Assembly (NCBI GenBank): GCA_038216155.1
Contig: JBBQQH010000027.1
Span: 1-44,123 of the forward strand
Length of the DNA stretch: 44,123 nucleotides
Direction: 5' to 3'
Origin: SZAS-103 sp038216155
Lineage (GTDB): Bacteria; Pseudomonadota; Gammaproteobacteria; Xanthomonadales; Xanthomonadaceae
Below are positions 7,966 through 17,134 of this stretch, piece by piece. The position numbers and the translations under genes are program-made. The notes under the pieces were generated by a model. The model saw only the letters and a program-made list of their open reading frames with translations, ran no database searches and was not told where the DNA came from. Numbering within the stretch: position 1 is the stretch's first letter; the number at the start of each line of letters is the position of its first letter.

Positions 7966-8796
7966 TTACGCGTCGACGGAAGCTTCAGGTCTCCGTCCGG
8001 ATCCGATCACGAACTTACCGGGAATCTCGTACCGCTCGTCAACTCGCCAAGACTCGATCGACGCCAGATAGTCGGCGCGCACCGAAAGCCGCGTCGGTTC
8101 GTCGAACCGCGAGTATGCGAGCGCGACCGGGCCGGAGAGAAAGGCCGCGTCGCAGGCCGCATCCGCATTTGCGTACTCGAGTGTCGTGGGCGGATTGCTC
8201 AACTGCACATCGACCAGCCCGGCTTCACGCAACGCCACTGCAAGCGTATCGCCGGTACCGACCCTGAAAAACATCGGGCAAACTTCTGAACGCACCTGAG
8301 AATCGACGATTGGAAAAATCTCGGCCCATCCGCAGGCTCGCCGTTCACCCCATACCGACACTGCCATGCGCCCGCCTGGGCGCAGACAACGTGCCATGGC
8401 GACTAATGCCGCCTCCGGGTCAGGCATGTACATCAGGCCGAGGCCGCACAGCACTGCATCGAAATGTTCGACTGGTACAACGTCATCGAGGTGTTGCGCG
8501 TCTGCGCGCACGAAGCGACAGTCGGGTGATCGTTCTGCTGCTTCGGCAAGCATTTGCTCCGAAATATCGGTGCCGACCACCTCGCCGCCATTGGATGCCA
8601 CCGCGTCCCATGCGGCACGCGTGAGCAAGCCGGATCCGCAGGCGACGTCGAGCACGCGCTCGCCTGATTGAAGCTTTGCCGCGTTTAATACCGCGGCGGT
8701 TGCCGGCGCGAGTGCCTGTTTCCACGCCAGCTCGTAGCTGGGTGCTGCGCGGTCCCAGCCGTACCTCTGTACTCGCAGTTGCAAGCGTGCGTCCAT
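7966..8796 (-). CDS. Class I SAM-dependent methyltransferase
   Basis: The chosen start (MDARLQLRVQ, 8796) follows the OsmC-like gene by only 7 bases, so the two form an operon. An upstream in-frame codon at 8856 would lie inside that gene. The 276-residue product has motif I VLDVACGSG at about 48-56, a motif II acidic residue in VVGTDIS, and a motif III-like LRPGGRMAVSVWG, the layout of UbiE/MenG-type and small-molecule methyltransferases. The C-terminal third is less conserved and likely binds substrate. Substrate is unknown. Pairing with an OsmC-type thiol peroxidase hints at a reactive small molecule or detoxification, but this is weak evidence. Confidence 0.85.
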   Translation of the reverse strand: MDARLQLRVQRYGWDRAAPSYELAWKQALAPATAAVLNAAKLQSGERVLDVACGSGLLTRAAWDAVASNGGEVVGTDISEQMLAEAAERSPDCRFVRADAQHLDDVVPVEHFDAVLCGLGLMYMPDPEAALVAMARCLRPGGRMAVSVWGERRACGWAEIFPIVDSQVRSEVCPMFFRVGTGDTLAVALREAGLVDVQLSNPPTTLEYANADAACDAAFLSGPVALAYSRFDEPTRLSVRADYLASIESWRVDERYEIPGKFVIGSGRRPEASVDA

Positions 8797-8803
8797 TGGT
8801 TCC

Positions 8804-9325
8804 CTACACCTTCGGTCGTGGGCCAAAGACGACTTGCCCAGACACTGGTTGCGCATTCGAGAACACGTCTAGATAAGGACTGTTGCGCTGCGCCCTTTCA
8901 AGTGCCGGCTGCACTGCGTCGAGCGGCGCATCGGTTTCGAGGTACAGCGTGTGCCGCACGTCCAGGTAGCCCGGCCTGATGTTGTCCATTCCCAGCATGC
9001 CGCGGTTGTCATAGTCGACCTGCAGTTCAACCTCGACGCTGCGCGCTTGGATTCCTGCGCGTGCGAGCTCGATGCTGTAGCCGATGGCGAGACAACTGGC
9101 GAGCGCAGCCCGACCATGCACGCCAGGAGTTGCACCCGCATTTGTGCCACCCGCCTCGACCGGCATATCAAGCGAAAGCAACCAGTCGCCTTCACGGGCC
9201 TCGCATTGCAGGCCGTCGATGATGCGGGCGCGCATGGTTGCACTGGCTTGGGCCACTGCAGGCCGTTTTGCGAAGACGTGTTGCATCCGATCAAACGCGT
9301 CTCGAACTCGCTGCATGCTGGTCAT
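8804..9325 (-). CDS. OsmC/Ohr family protein
   Basis: Of two close in-frame ATGs, the one at 9325 (MTSMQRV) has a GGGGAG six bases upstream; the other at 9331 has the same motif directly touching it, so 9325 is preferred. The 173-residue product shows the OsmC fold: an N-terminal strand region, a central helix with the peroxidatic-type cysteine in ALASCLAIGYSIE, and a C-terminal segment with the SPYLDVF motif seen in OsmC proteins that handle peroxides or thiols. The second catalytic cysteine near the C-terminus (typically VSNP-type region) appears absent: SPYLDVFSNAQPVSG has none. It may therefore be a divergent member rather than a classical two-cysteine peroxidase. Confidence 0.85.
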   Translation of the reverse strand: MTSMQRVRDAFDRMQHVFAKRPAVAQASATMRARIIDGLQCEAREGDWLLSLDMPVEAGGTNAGATPGVHGRAALASCLAIGYSIELARAGIQARSVEVELQVDYDNRGMLGMDNIRPGYLDVRHTLYLETDAPLDAVQPALERAQRNSPYLDVFSNAQPVSGQVVFGPRPKV

Positions 9326-9677
9326 ACGCATCTCCCCGCAAAAGACTTACCGCAATCGAGCACGTCGGTATCAGCAAAAAGGGCCAAGTCGCATCAATGT
9401 GTGGCCTGCTTGGTCGAGCCGCCATTGCCGCCGCACGTTAGCACGCACTCGCGTCACGTCCTTCATTTTTCGAGTGGCTTTCGCTGAGGTGAATTTTCAA
9501 ACTCTAACCCGTCACAAGAAGGATTACTTAAACTCGCACGCACCACATTCGGTTTTTTGTATCTCATCCGAATGACACCCGGCGTTGCTGCAGACAACGC
9601 TGTCAGGTTCACTTATCGTGAAAACTATTGTCGCTGGGAATGAGTGGCACCCCTGTCGCAATGTCGGAGAGCACGCC
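9326..9677. other. Divergent intergenic region with a small hairpin
   Basis: About 350 bases separate the divergently transcribed OsmC-like and kelch genes, so promoters for both should lie here. No convincing small gene is seen. The sequence becomes AT-richer around 9490-9560, as expected for promoter DNA. A 7-bp perfect inverted repeat, CATTCGG (9546-9552) and CCGAATG (9568-9574), could be an operator or a leader hairpin; I cannot assign a regulator. Confidence 0.4.
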
Positions 9678-10769
9678 TTGAGTCGAAAACGATTCCACTA
9701 CTGCGGTTTGGCCATGCTCGCGGCGCTCTCGCTATGTGCCTGCGCCGGGCGTTCACCCACCCGGGCCGGCGACAACGCACGAGGACGCGCGCAGGCGGCC
9801 GTGTCCTTGGCACGCAGCAACTGGGCGGTCGCGCGTGTCGGCTATACGGTTTTCGCGTTTTATGGACTCGGATCCGGCAAGACGTCCGGCGACATCGCAC
9901 GCGACGTGCATGCCTATGACCTGCGGCGTCACGCGTGGTGGAAAGTGACCGACATCCCCGTGCCGTCAGGACGTCTGGCAAGCGTGGCAGTGACAATCGC
10001 AGGCCAGGTGTACCTGCTCGGCGGCTACACCGTCTCGGAAAAAGGCGACGAGGTTTCCACGCCCGAGGTGCTGCGCTTCGATCCGGTCCACGCGCGTTTC
10101 GATCTCGAAACTCCAATGCCCGTCCCGGTCGACGATAGCGTCGCGCTGCCATGGCGCGACCGCTGGATCGTGCTGGTCAGTGGTTGGCATGCAACGGGAA
10201 ACGTTGCCGACGTGCAGATCTATGACACCCACACCAAGGTGTGGAGTTCGGGTACGCCATGGCCGGGCCGGCCGGTGTTCGGCCACGCTGGTGGCCTGGT
10301 GCGCGATGCCATGGTGATTTGCGACGGCGTGACTGCGGTGAGGGGCGCGAATGGAAAGAACCAGTTTTCCATCAGCAATGCTTGTTGGCGCGGCGATCTC
10401 AACGCCGGCGCAGTTGGCGACATCCGCTGGACCGCGCTGCCGCCACATCCCGGCAGGCCGCTATATCGCAGTGGCGCAGTGGGCTCACTCTCCGCTACGG
10501 GTGTCGCGCGAATTGTTTTCGCCGGCGGCAGTGAGCGCCCCTACAACTACAACGGCATCGGCTATGACGGCGTGCCGGCAGCGCCATCGTCGACGGTCGT
10601 CAGTTTTGATCTCACCCACAATGCCTGGATGCAGCGCGAGCCGTTGCCCATCGCGGGCATGGATTTTCGCGGCCTGATCGCAGCGAACGGCAAGTTCCAT
10701 CTCTTCGGCGGCATGCGAGAAGGGCAGGCCGTCAGTGGCGGCGTGATTCAATTTGCGTTGCAGCCCTGA
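9678..10769 (+). CDS. Kelch-repeat lipoprotein
   Basis: The start is taken as TTG 9678 (reading MSRKRFHYCGLAM) because GGAGAG lies about six bases upstream and this gives a compact lipoprotein signal with a lipobox-like LSLC/LCAC. The longer reading from 9585 adds residues without signal-peptide character. The 363-residue product is a kelch-type beta-propeller: repeated units containing YLLGGYT, a VYDLRRHAWWK-like strand, VFAGGSE and FHLFGGM, with paired glycines and spaced aromatic residues. Such propellers in secreted bacterial proteins bind carbohydrates or act as epimerases, for example sialic-acid mutarotase. No catalytic residues can be assigned here. It stands alone, convergent with the pseudouridine synthase gene. 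Confidence 0.8.
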   Translation: MSRKRFHYCGLAMLAALSLCACAGRSPTRAGDNARGRAQAAVSLARSNWAVARVGYTVFAFYGLGSGKTSGDIARDVHAYDLRRHAWWKVTDIPVPSGRLASVAVTIAGQVYLLGGYTVSEKGDEVSTPEVLRFDPVHARFDLETPMPVPVDDSVALPWRDRWIVLVSGWHATGNVADVQIYDTHTKVWSSGTPWPGRPVFGHAGGLVRDAMVICDGVTAVRGANGKNQFSISNACWRGDLNAGAVGDIRWTALPPHPGRPLYRSGAVGSLSATGVARIVFAGGSERPYNYNGIGYDGVPAAPSSTVVSFDLTHNAWMQREPLPIAGMDFRGLIAANGKFHLFGGMREGQAVSGGVIQFALQP

Positions 10770-10956
10770 CCAGCCAAGGTGACGAGTAGCTTGTCCGCAC
10801 CGAGAAAATGAGTCAGTGAACACTTGTTCGAAGCGGAAGTGGTCTGCGGCGTAGCAGCGATTCGGCTGTTGAAAACCACCGGGATGTCGAGCTTTTTGTC
10901 TTCAGTGATTTCATTGGCCTGTGGGGCCACCGAACGAGCGCCTGCCGCGTCGTGCC

Positions 10957-11694
10957 CTAAAACCTTTCCCCTACCGGAAGATACCGCCACTGCCCCGGCG
11001 GGAGGGCGCCTTGTGGCCCTTTGCCCAGCGGGATCCGGCCGACGCGCAGGCGCCGGATCGATACCACGTCCAGTCCTACCTGCGCGCACATATCGCGCAA
11101 CTGCCCGTTGCGAACATCCTTGATTGCGATCCGCAACCGCGTTTCGTTTTGCCAACTCGCTTTGCAGGGCGGCAAGGCGCGACCGCCGTAGCTCAGTCCG
11201 TGATTGAGGCGCATCAGGCCGTAGGGAGCGATGTCGCCGCTGATTTCAACCAGGTATTCGTGCTCGATGTCGCTCGCGTTTTCGAGCAGGCGCTTCATTA
11301 CGCGGCCATCCTGACTCAGCACCATCAGGCCGCTGGCATCGGCATCCAACGGAACGAGCGGGGTGAGTCGCTGGAAATGGCGTTGCAGAATCCGGACACC
11401 AGATGGATCGTCGGCCCAGTGCGTCGCCGGCGTCACCAGGTCGGCGGCGGGCCGCATGCCGCGAATCGTGTCGTAGCCTGCCGGCTTGTGCAGCAGGATG
11501 GTCGCCGGCTCGACCGGTTCCAGGCGCGCGTCTGCGGCTAGTTCGACGTTGTGACCAAAGATCGAATGCTGTGGCGCCTCAATCACGCAGCCGTCGACCG
11601 TGACCCAACCATTGCGGATGTATTGCTCGGCCTGCGCGCGGGTGCATCCCGCCAGTTCGGCGACGCGGCGTGAAAGGCGAACGGGATCTGGCAT
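10957..11694 (-). CDS. RluF-like 23S rRNA pseudouridine synthase
   Basis: The ATG at 11694 (MPDPVRLSRR) is preferred to a TTG six codons upstream, since family members begin with the VRLxxxVAE segment. The 245-residue product has an N-terminal S4 RNA-binding domain (residues about 5-60, with the typical AEQYIRNGWVTVDG) and a RsuA/RluF catalytic domain containing the active-site aspartate in LVPLDADASGLMVL. HKPAGYDT matches the conserved KPxG motif. It should convert a uridine in 23S rRNA, RluF acting at position 2604 in E. coli, though family members differ in site. About 190 bases downstream, toward the kelch gene, hold no recognisable gene. Confidence 0.87.
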   Translation of the reverse strand: MPDPVRLSRRVAELAGCTRAQAEQYIRNGWVTVDGCVIEAPQHSIFGHNVELAADARLEPVEPATILLHKPAGYDTIRGMRPAADLVTPATHWADDPSGVRILQRHFQRLTPLVPLDADASGLMVLSQDGRVMKRLLENASDIEHEYLVEISGDIAPYGLMRLNHGLSYGGRALPPCKASWQNETRLRIAIKDVRNGQLRDMCAQVGLDVVSIRRLRVGRIPLGKGPQGALPPGQWRYLPVGERF

Positions 11695-11890
11695 CGGGGC
11701 GACTGTGAACAACGGAGGCGCAGTGTAGCCGCAGCATCAGAAACGGTGTCTGAGAGCGTGAGCGTTTGGACGTCCGTATGTCGGTGCTACGGACGTCATG
11801 CCTACTTTTGGCAGATCCACTGCTTCATCAACTCAGGTAGTTTGAGCTTTGTAACGAGCCCGCCTGCGCGCCGCGCAGCGCGTTTGGAGC

Positions 11891-12730
11891 ATGTCCATGG
11901 AGCACGTCATGATCTCGAATCGATTGCAGCGCGTGGCAGTATTGTTGTGCATGGCCTCGCTTCCCGCGTTGGCTTGGGCGGTTGCACCTTCGCCCGAGCC
12001 GGCGAAGGTGATGATGATGGGCGTGTTTCATTTCGCGAATCCCGGACGGGACATGGTCAAGTCGGGCGTCATCAACGTGATGACCAAGGACAACCAGGCT
12101 TGGCTGGAGGGGTTCGCATCGCGCGTCGCGGCGTTTCATCCGACCGATGTGCTGGTCGAATGCGAGCCGGCGGATCAGGCGAAGTTTGACGAGCAGTTTG
12201 CTGCGTACCAGAAGGGCACGTTCGCGCTGACTTCGAGCGAGGTGTATCAGATCGGGTTTCGCGTGGCGAAGGCCGCCGGCATCGACAAAGTGACCTGCTT
12301 TGATGAAGGTACGGTCGGCTGGGATGCGGAGCCGATATTCGATTACATCAAGAAAAACGATTCGAATGCGCAGGCTGCGTTGGACGCGATGTACAAAACA
12401 TTGTCGGCACGCCAGAACCGCGATCAGTCCACGCTGTCGCTGGCGCGATTGCTGCAGGGAACCAACGACGAGTCGCGCGATCGTGAGAACAAGGATTTGT
12501 ACATTCGTACCAACGCGGTAGATTCGGGCGGTAGCTTCGCCGGTGCCGATGCCTCGGCCAGCTGGTGGCACCGCAATTTCCGCATGTACGCGAACGTGCA
12601 GAAGGCCGCTGCCCCGGGCCAACGCGTGCTAGTGATCGCCGGGGCAGGGCACACGGCGATCCTCAAGGATCTGCTCGCGATCGACAGCCAGCGGCAGTCG
12701 GAGAACGTCAATGGCTATCTGACGCCCTGA
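11891..12730 (+). CDS. Exported DUF5694 (TraB/GumN-like) protein
   Basis: There are three possible in-frame ATGs (11891, 11897, 11909); GGAG is well spaced for the second and third. The last gives the cleanest signal peptide (MISNRLQRVAVLLCMASLPALAWA). The mature protein begins with KVMMMGVFHFANPGRDM and ends with VLVIAGAGHTAILKDLL, two blocks typical of DUF5694 and reminiscent of the conserved GxxH and terminal GxGH elements of TraB/PrgY/Tiki-type hydrolases. Conserved acids such as VECEP sit between. A metal-dependent hydrolase or protease activity is plausible but unproven. The gene is isolated, with no evident operon partner. Confidence 0.75.
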   Translation: MSMEHVMISNRLQRVAVLLCMASLPALAWAVAPSPEPAKVMMMGVFHFANPGRDMVKSGVINVMTKDNQAWLEGFASRVAAFHPTDVLVECEPADQAKFDEQFAAYQKGTFALTSSEVYQIGFRVAKAAGIDKVTCFDEGTVGWDAEPIFDYIKKNDSNAQAALDAMYKTLSARQNRDQSTLSLARLLQGTNDESRDRENKDLYIRTNAVDSGGSFAGADASASWWHRNFRMYANVQKAAAPGQRVLVIAGAGHTAILKDLLAIDSQRQSENVNGYLTP

Positions 12731-12888
12731 AGCGAGCTGCAACCTTCTTCATAGCGTAGGGCCTTGTGGTTGGAACGCTATTTGTTTGCCAGTCGTAGAT
12801 GCGCTTCCACCCGAGCATGCGCCGCACCGCCTTGACGCCGCTTTACGGCCGCACGTCGCATGCTCAAATATCCACCTGGAGCCATCCC

Positions 12889-13173
12889 ATGAAGACCGCC
12901 ACCTGGAACGACACCGTAGTCGCCCGCAGCGACGATATCGTCGTGGTTGAGAACAACCAGTACTTCCCTGCCGATGCGTTGGTGCTTGAGCACTTCCGCC
13001 CTTCCGCACACACCACCACTTGCGCGTGGAAGGGCACCGCTCATTACTACGACGTGATGGTCGGCGATGCGGTCAACGCAAACGCGGCTTGGTACTACCC
13101 AGAGCCGAAGCAGGCGGCCGAAGAGATCCGTGGGCGGGTGGCGTTCTGGAAGGGCGTACAGGTCGGCGGCTAG
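12889..13173 (+). CDS. DUF427 family protein
   Basis: This gives 94 residues starting at ATG 12889, with GGAG seven bases before it; the frame extends 30 codons further up but without coding character. The sequence is a complete DUF427 domain: VVARSDDIVVVENNQYFP, a central FRPSAHTTTCAWKGTAHYYDV and a final EEIRGRVAFWKGV. The conserved CxWKGxAxYY motif is intact. These small proteins form a compact beta fold in the cytoplasm with no established biochemical role; ligand binding has been proposed. It precedes the antiporter gene by about 140 bases, which is too far to claim an operon. Confidence 0.9.
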   Translation: MKTATWNDTVVARSDDIVVVENNQYFPADALVLEHFRPSAHTTTCAWKGTAHYYDVMVGDAVNANAAWYYPEPKQAAEEIRGRVAFWKGVQVGG

Positions 13174-13312
13174 CCGTCGAAGTCGGGTGCAGGACTCGTC
13201 GGCATGGCACCAGGCGTGCCGCGTTGGTATTTGCTGCAGCGATTCCAGCTAATGTGTTTGCAGTTCCGGTTCGCGGCCGGACTTCATCACCATGCACGCG
13301 CGGGAACTGCCT

Positions 13313-14905
13313 ATGACACCAATTGATGCTGGCTTTCTGCTGCTTGGGTTGATCCTGGCCACGGCGCTCGTGGCACGGCGAGTTAGCGTGCCAGCACCCA
13401 TCGTGTATGCCGCCGTGGGCCTCGCCGCGGGCGCCGCGTGGCATCTGGTGCCGGCGTTGCCGCTGGTGACGATGCCACCCGATCTGGTGTTGTTCGTTTT
13501 CCTGCCACCGCTGCTGACCACGGCGGCATACGCGTTGCCGTTGCAAGCGGTCCGACGCGAGTTGCTTCCCATCGCGCTGTTAGCCGTGGGCCTGGTGGTG
13601 GCGACGATGGCTGTGACCGCGGTGGTAGGCCACGCGCTGGCGGGATTGCCATGGGCGGCGGCGATCTTGCTGGGCGCGATTCTTTCGCCGCCCGATCCGG
13701 TCGCGGCAACGGCCGTCGCCGGCAAGACCGGCTTGTCGCACCGACTGGTGGTCATTTTGGAGGGAGAGGGCCTGCTCAACGACGCAGTGGCGATCCTTGC
13801 CTACGGCATCGCCCTGGAGGCGGTGGTCGCCGGCCACTTCAATGTCCCTCATGCGATGTGGGCGGTGCTGCGCGAGGCACCGCTTGGGGTGGCGGTCGGC
13901 TGGGCTGCAGGTTGGTCGGCGGGATTCATCCGCCGGCGCGCGGACAGCGTGCCGCTGGAAGTCGGTATCTCGCTGGTCGCGCCATATCTTGCCTACCACG
14001 TCGCCAATGGCATCGGCGGATCGGCGGTAATCGCGGTGGTGACCCTGGGCCTGCTGTTGCGTGCATCCTCGTCCAAGGTGTCATCGCCGGTGGCGCGCCT
14101 TGCGGCTCGCACGGTGTGGAGTTTCCTGCGCTATGCGAGTACGGCGGTCGTGTTCCTGCTGCTCGGATTACTGATGGGCGAGATCATCGTCGACTGGCCC
14201 GGCCGGGACCTGTGGGTGGCTGGGGGTCTGCTTGCGGCGGCGATCGTCGCCATTCGACTCGCGTGGATGCTGACGGTGCCACGTCTGGTCGCGCGTCTGC
14301 GATCGGTACCGAGCCCAACGCCCACCACGGGCGAACAGTTGGTAATGGGCTGGGCCGGGATGCGCGGCGTGGTCTCACTCGCCCTGGCACTTGCGCTGCC
14401 GTTGTCGCTCGGAGGCAATGGCACGATGCGCACGACGATCATCTTCCTCACTTTGGTGGTCATCGTGGTGACCCTGTTGTTGCAGGGAGCCACTCTGCTT
14501 CCGCTGGTGAAGTGGCTGGGCGTTGGCGACTCGTCGCGCGAGCAGCGTGAGGAGGACGAGGCGCGAACGCTGGCCGGGCGCGAGGGCGCAGCCGCAGCGC
14601 AAGAAGCGCCTGCGAGCGGCGAGTCGGCGGAGTCGGGGAGTGGGCAGGCGGATCGGCGCCGGGAGTTGGTCGCGCGGATTGCGGACGGACAAGTGGGAAT
14701 TGCGCGCGCTGGCGGCACCGGCCAGCATCCCCAGGAACGTGCGCCACTGGCTGCCGCGCTGGACGCGCAACGTGCAGTCGTGGACCGGCTGCGTGGCGAG
14801 GGACGGATGGGGGCGGCGCTAGCGGAACAACTCGACACCGAGCTGGATATCGAGGCGATGAGTGCGCAGGCCCAAGGCGCACGGCTGACTGGTGTCGAAG
14901 ACTGA
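13313..14905 (+). CDS. CPA1-family Na+/H+ antiporter
   Basis: ATG 13313 (MTPIDAGFLLLGL) is preceded by GGGAA and directly begins the first membrane helix. The 530-residue product has about 12 hydrophobic helices. CPA1 landmarks are visible: LSPPDPVAATAV with the paired ion-binding acidic region, LEGEGLLNDAVAI, and WAGMRGVVSLALALALP. The last ~125 residues are a cytoplasmic alanine- and glutamate-rich, helical tail (EEDEARTLAGREGAAAAQ...) likely to be regulatory. It should exchange protons for sodium or potassium across the inner membrane for pH and salt homeostasis. The cation cannot be specified from the sequence. Confidence 0.9.
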   Translation: MTPIDAGFLLLGLILATALVARRVSVPAPIVYAAVGLAAGAAWHLVPALPLVTMPPDLVLFVFLPPLLTTAAYALPLQAVRRELLPIALLAVGLVVATMAVTAVVGHALAGLPWAAAILLGAILSPPDPVAATAVAGKTGLSHRLVVILEGEGLLNDAVAILAYGIALEAVVAGHFNVPHAMWAVLREAPLGVAVGWAAGWSAGFIRRRADSVPLEVGISLVAPYLAYHVANGIGGSAVIAVVTLGLLLRASSSKVSSPVARLAARTVWSFLRYASTAVVFLLLGLLMGEIIVDWPGRDLWVAGGLLAAAIVAIRLAWMLTVPRLVARLRSVPSPTPTTGEQLVMGWAGMRGVVSLALALALPLSLGGNGTMRTTIIFLTLVVIVVTLLLQGATLLPLVKWLGVGDSSREQREEDEARTLAGREGAAAAQEAPASGESAESGSGQADRRRELVARIADGQVGIARAGGTGQHPQERAPLAAALDAQRAVVDRLRGEGRMGAALAEQLDTELDIEAMSAQAQGARLTGVED

Positions 14906-14953
14906 CCAGGCCGCTGTGCAGAGTGTCGGCGAGCGATGAAGTTGGAGCCAGCA

Positions 14954-14970
14954 AACGGGGTCAGAGTGAG
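14954..14970. repeat. REP-type remnant (CGGGGTCAGAGTGAG)
   Basis: A short AACGGGGTCAGAGTGAG core between two convergent genes matches the opening of REP elements seen across Xanthomonadales and resembles the arms of the hairpin at 1455-1524. No complete second arm is visible, so this looks like a decayed half-element. A diverged relative, AGACGGGGTTGGAGTGACAT, lies at 17001-17020. Confidence 0.45.
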
Positions 14971-14985
14971 CTACCCATTCTTGAT

Positions 14986-16542
14986 TCAGAACCCGAATCG
15001 GGCAAGCGCCGTTGACACGCGCTCACGCGTTGTCGCCGACTGCATCGGAAAAGCACGAAAGAAGTCATCGCTGCGCAGTGCGGGATTGCGTGAGCGCACG
15101 TTGTCCGACCACGCCGTGGCGCTGGCCGTGTCGTCAGCCAGCGCGTGGGCAACCAGCGCGATCATGGCGATCAGTACATGGGCGCCGGGTGAGCGCGCCG
15201 CGCGTTCGGCCCAATCGGCTGCTTCGACGTCCTCGCCTTGCATCATGTGGGTGAAGGCGCGCGTGCCGATCATGGCGTAGTGCAAGGGATCGAGTGGGCT
15301 CAGGCGCATGGCAAGATCGACGTGTTTGCGACCTTCGATGCTTCGCTCCGCCAACGACTCGGTCCAGGCGCGGGCGTAGAGACCTTGCGCGTAGTTTGGG
15401 CTGATCGTCGTCGAGCGTTCCAGCCAGACGAGACTGCTCTGCAAATCACCTTCGAGCCAGAAACTGCGGCCCATCGCGAAATTGACGAACGGATCGGCCG
15501 GGTTGAGTTCCACGGCCCGCGTCGCGAATCGCCGAGACAGGATGATTTCGCCGGCGACGTCGTCGGTGTGGTGCATGAATGCGCTCTGGAAATGCACGAA
15601 CGATAATCCAGCGTGGGCACGCGCGAAGCCCGCGTCCTTGGCGATCGATTGCTGGAACAGCGCCAAGGCCGCGGCGTTGTCGGTGCGATTGAAGCGGTAC
15701 ATGTGCTGCAGGCCGAGGTGATAGGCAGACCATGCGTCGAGGTTTTCGCTCACGGACAGGCGAGCCTGCGTTGCCTCATGCAACGGAATCCTGATCTCCA
15801 GTGCGGCCAGGGTCTGCGCGCGGATATCCTCGCGCACTTGGTGCACATCTCCGATCGCGCCTTCGAAGTGCTCGGCCCAGACGATGCCGCCATCACGGGT
15901 ATCGATCAACTCGACCATCACGGCGAGTCGGCTGCCGATCATTTCGACGCTACCCGACAGGTAGTAGCGGACATCGAGCAGGCGACCAATTTCGCTCGGC
16001 TCGGCTTCCGCGCCACGCAGGCGGAATGAGGACTCGCGGGCGGTGACAAATAACCAGCGCAGGCGAGCGAGATCGGCAATCAATTCGTGCGGCAACGCAT
16101 CGGCTAGCGTCGCATACGGTCCAATCACTCCGACATTGCGAAACGGAAGCACCGCAATGGACGGTCGCAGGCCATGGTTTGCAGGAAGCAGGGCTGCGTC
16201 CGTCGCATCAGAAAGTTCCACTGCCCTCGACCCCACGACGCGCACATCCGCCACAAAGCGGAAACCTTTCCGATGAGCGGTCTTGATGAAACGTTGCGCC
16301 GTGCCATCGTCACCGAGCGCCTGGCGCGCAGATTTGATCCGGCTATCGACGGCCGAATTCGACACCACGCGCCCATCCCAGACCTTTTCGATGATCTCGT
16401 CCCTGGAGACCACACGCTCACGATTGCCGACCAGCAACGCCAGCAAAGCGAATACCTGCGGTTCCACCGGACGCACCACGCCGTTGGCGCGCAGCTCGAG
16501 CTTCGCCAGATCGAGTTCAAACGCGTCGAACCGATAAATCAT
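14986..16542 (-). CDS. Winged-helix (CadC/OmpR-type) regulator with TolB-like and TPR regions
   Basis: The start at 16542 (MIYRFDAFELDL) is set by the conserved beginning of the trans_reg_C domain; the frame runs on upstream to 16740 but overlaps the divergent promoter. Residues about 1-100 form the DNA-binding winged helix (VVSRDEIIEKVWDGRVVSNSAVDSRIKSAR, then HRKGFRF). Residues about 125-270 resemble the TolB-like domain found in cyclase/regulator fusions (SIAVLPFRNVG, LSGSVEM). The remainder is tetratricopeptide-like helical repeats. No membrane helix is evident, unlike CadC, so it is probably cytoplasmic. It is divergent from the tautomerase gene at 16700 and may control that gene or itself. 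The signal is unknown. Confidence 0.85.
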   Translation of the reverse strand: MIYRFDAFELDLAKLELRANGVVRPVEPQVFALLALLVGNRERVVSRDEIIEKVWDGRVVSNSAVDSRIKSARQALGDDGTAQRFIKTAHRKGFRFVADVRVVGSRAVELSDATDAALLPANHGLRPSIAVLPFRNVGVIGPYATLADALPHELIADLARLRWLFVTARESSFRLRGAEAEPSEIGRLLDVRYYLSGSVEMIGSRLAVMVELIDTRDGGIVWAEHFEGAIGDVHQVREDIRAQTLAALEIRIPLHEATQARLSVSENLDAWSAYHLGLQHMYRFNRTDNAAALALFQQSIAKDAGFARAHAGLSFVHFQSAFMHHTDDVAGEIILSRRFATRAVELNPADPFVNFAMGRSFWLEGDLQSSLVWLERSTTISPNYAQGLYARAWTESLAERSIEGRKHVDLAMRLSPLDPLHYAMIGTRAFTHMMQGEDVEAADWAERAARSPGAHVLIAMIALVAHALADDTASATAWSDNVRSRNPALRSDDFFRAFPMQSATTRERVSTALARFGF

Positions 16543-16699
16543 GCGCCCAGCATAGGGCAGCTGCTGCGCAATTTCCTGCGAATCTCCAGCACTTCTCCAG
16601 CAAACCTCCAAGCAAGTGCAGTCGGTGCGTGTTGAAATTTCCTTCAAGGCGCCGGGTGAACTTGGCGCTGGTACATCAACCTCAAACAGGAGTATTCCC
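16543..16699. promoter_or_regulatory. Shared divergent promoter region of regulator and tautomerase
   Basis: These 157 bases lie between the divergent start codons of the winged-helix regulator and the tautomerase. AGGAG precedes the tautomerase start by eight bases. Winged-helix regulators often bind their own divergent promoter. I see no direct repeat clear enough to call an operator, so this is a positional inference. Confidence 0.35.
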
Positions 16700-16924
16700 A
16701 TGCCCATGATCACCATTGACGTCATCAAGGACGTCTTCACCCCTCAGCAAAAACAACAACTCATCACCAACGTCACTGATGCGGTTGTCGCCGTGGAAGG
16801 CGAAGCCCTGCGCGGTGTCACCTGGGTCCGCATCAAGGAATTCGAGGGCGGCGACTGGGCCATCGGCGGGAAGGCACTGAAAGCGTCGGACGTCCACGCG
16901 CTCGCCGCTTCTAAGGCAGCCTGA
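16700..16924 (+). CDS. 4-oxalocrotonate tautomerase-like protein
   Basis: The product has 74 residues from ATG 16700, with AGGAG upstream. Removal of the initiator methionine would expose Pro1 (MPMITIDVIKD), the catalytic base of tautomerase-superfamily enzymes. The core ITIDVIKDVFTPQQKQQLITNVTDAVVAVEG fits the beta-alpha-beta fold of the small-subunit (4-OT) type. Such proteins act as hexamers on enol or keto acids, but many genomic members have no assigned substrate. A second conserved arginine is present in TWVRIKE. It has no catabolic neighbours, so a promiscuous or housekeeping role is as likely as aromatic degradation. Confidence 0.88.
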   Translation: MPMITIDVIKDVFTPQQKQQLITNVTDAVVAVEGEALRGVTWVRIKEFEGGDWAIGGKALKASDVHALAASKAA

Positions 16925-17134
16925 TCGGGATCCTGCTGCTTCCCGAGCGCAGTGACCAGCAGACGGGGAAGCTACATTCAGCCCAGGTCTTGAACCCAAA
17001 AGACGGGGTTGGAGTGACATTCTTCCAGTCGTCAAGATTTTTGTCTGGCGCGCGACTGGCAATGCGCTCCAGTCCCGGCTTTGGCCAGTGTTGACCATGC
17101 TGCAGCGCTGCAAACAACCCCTTGGCCGGGAGAG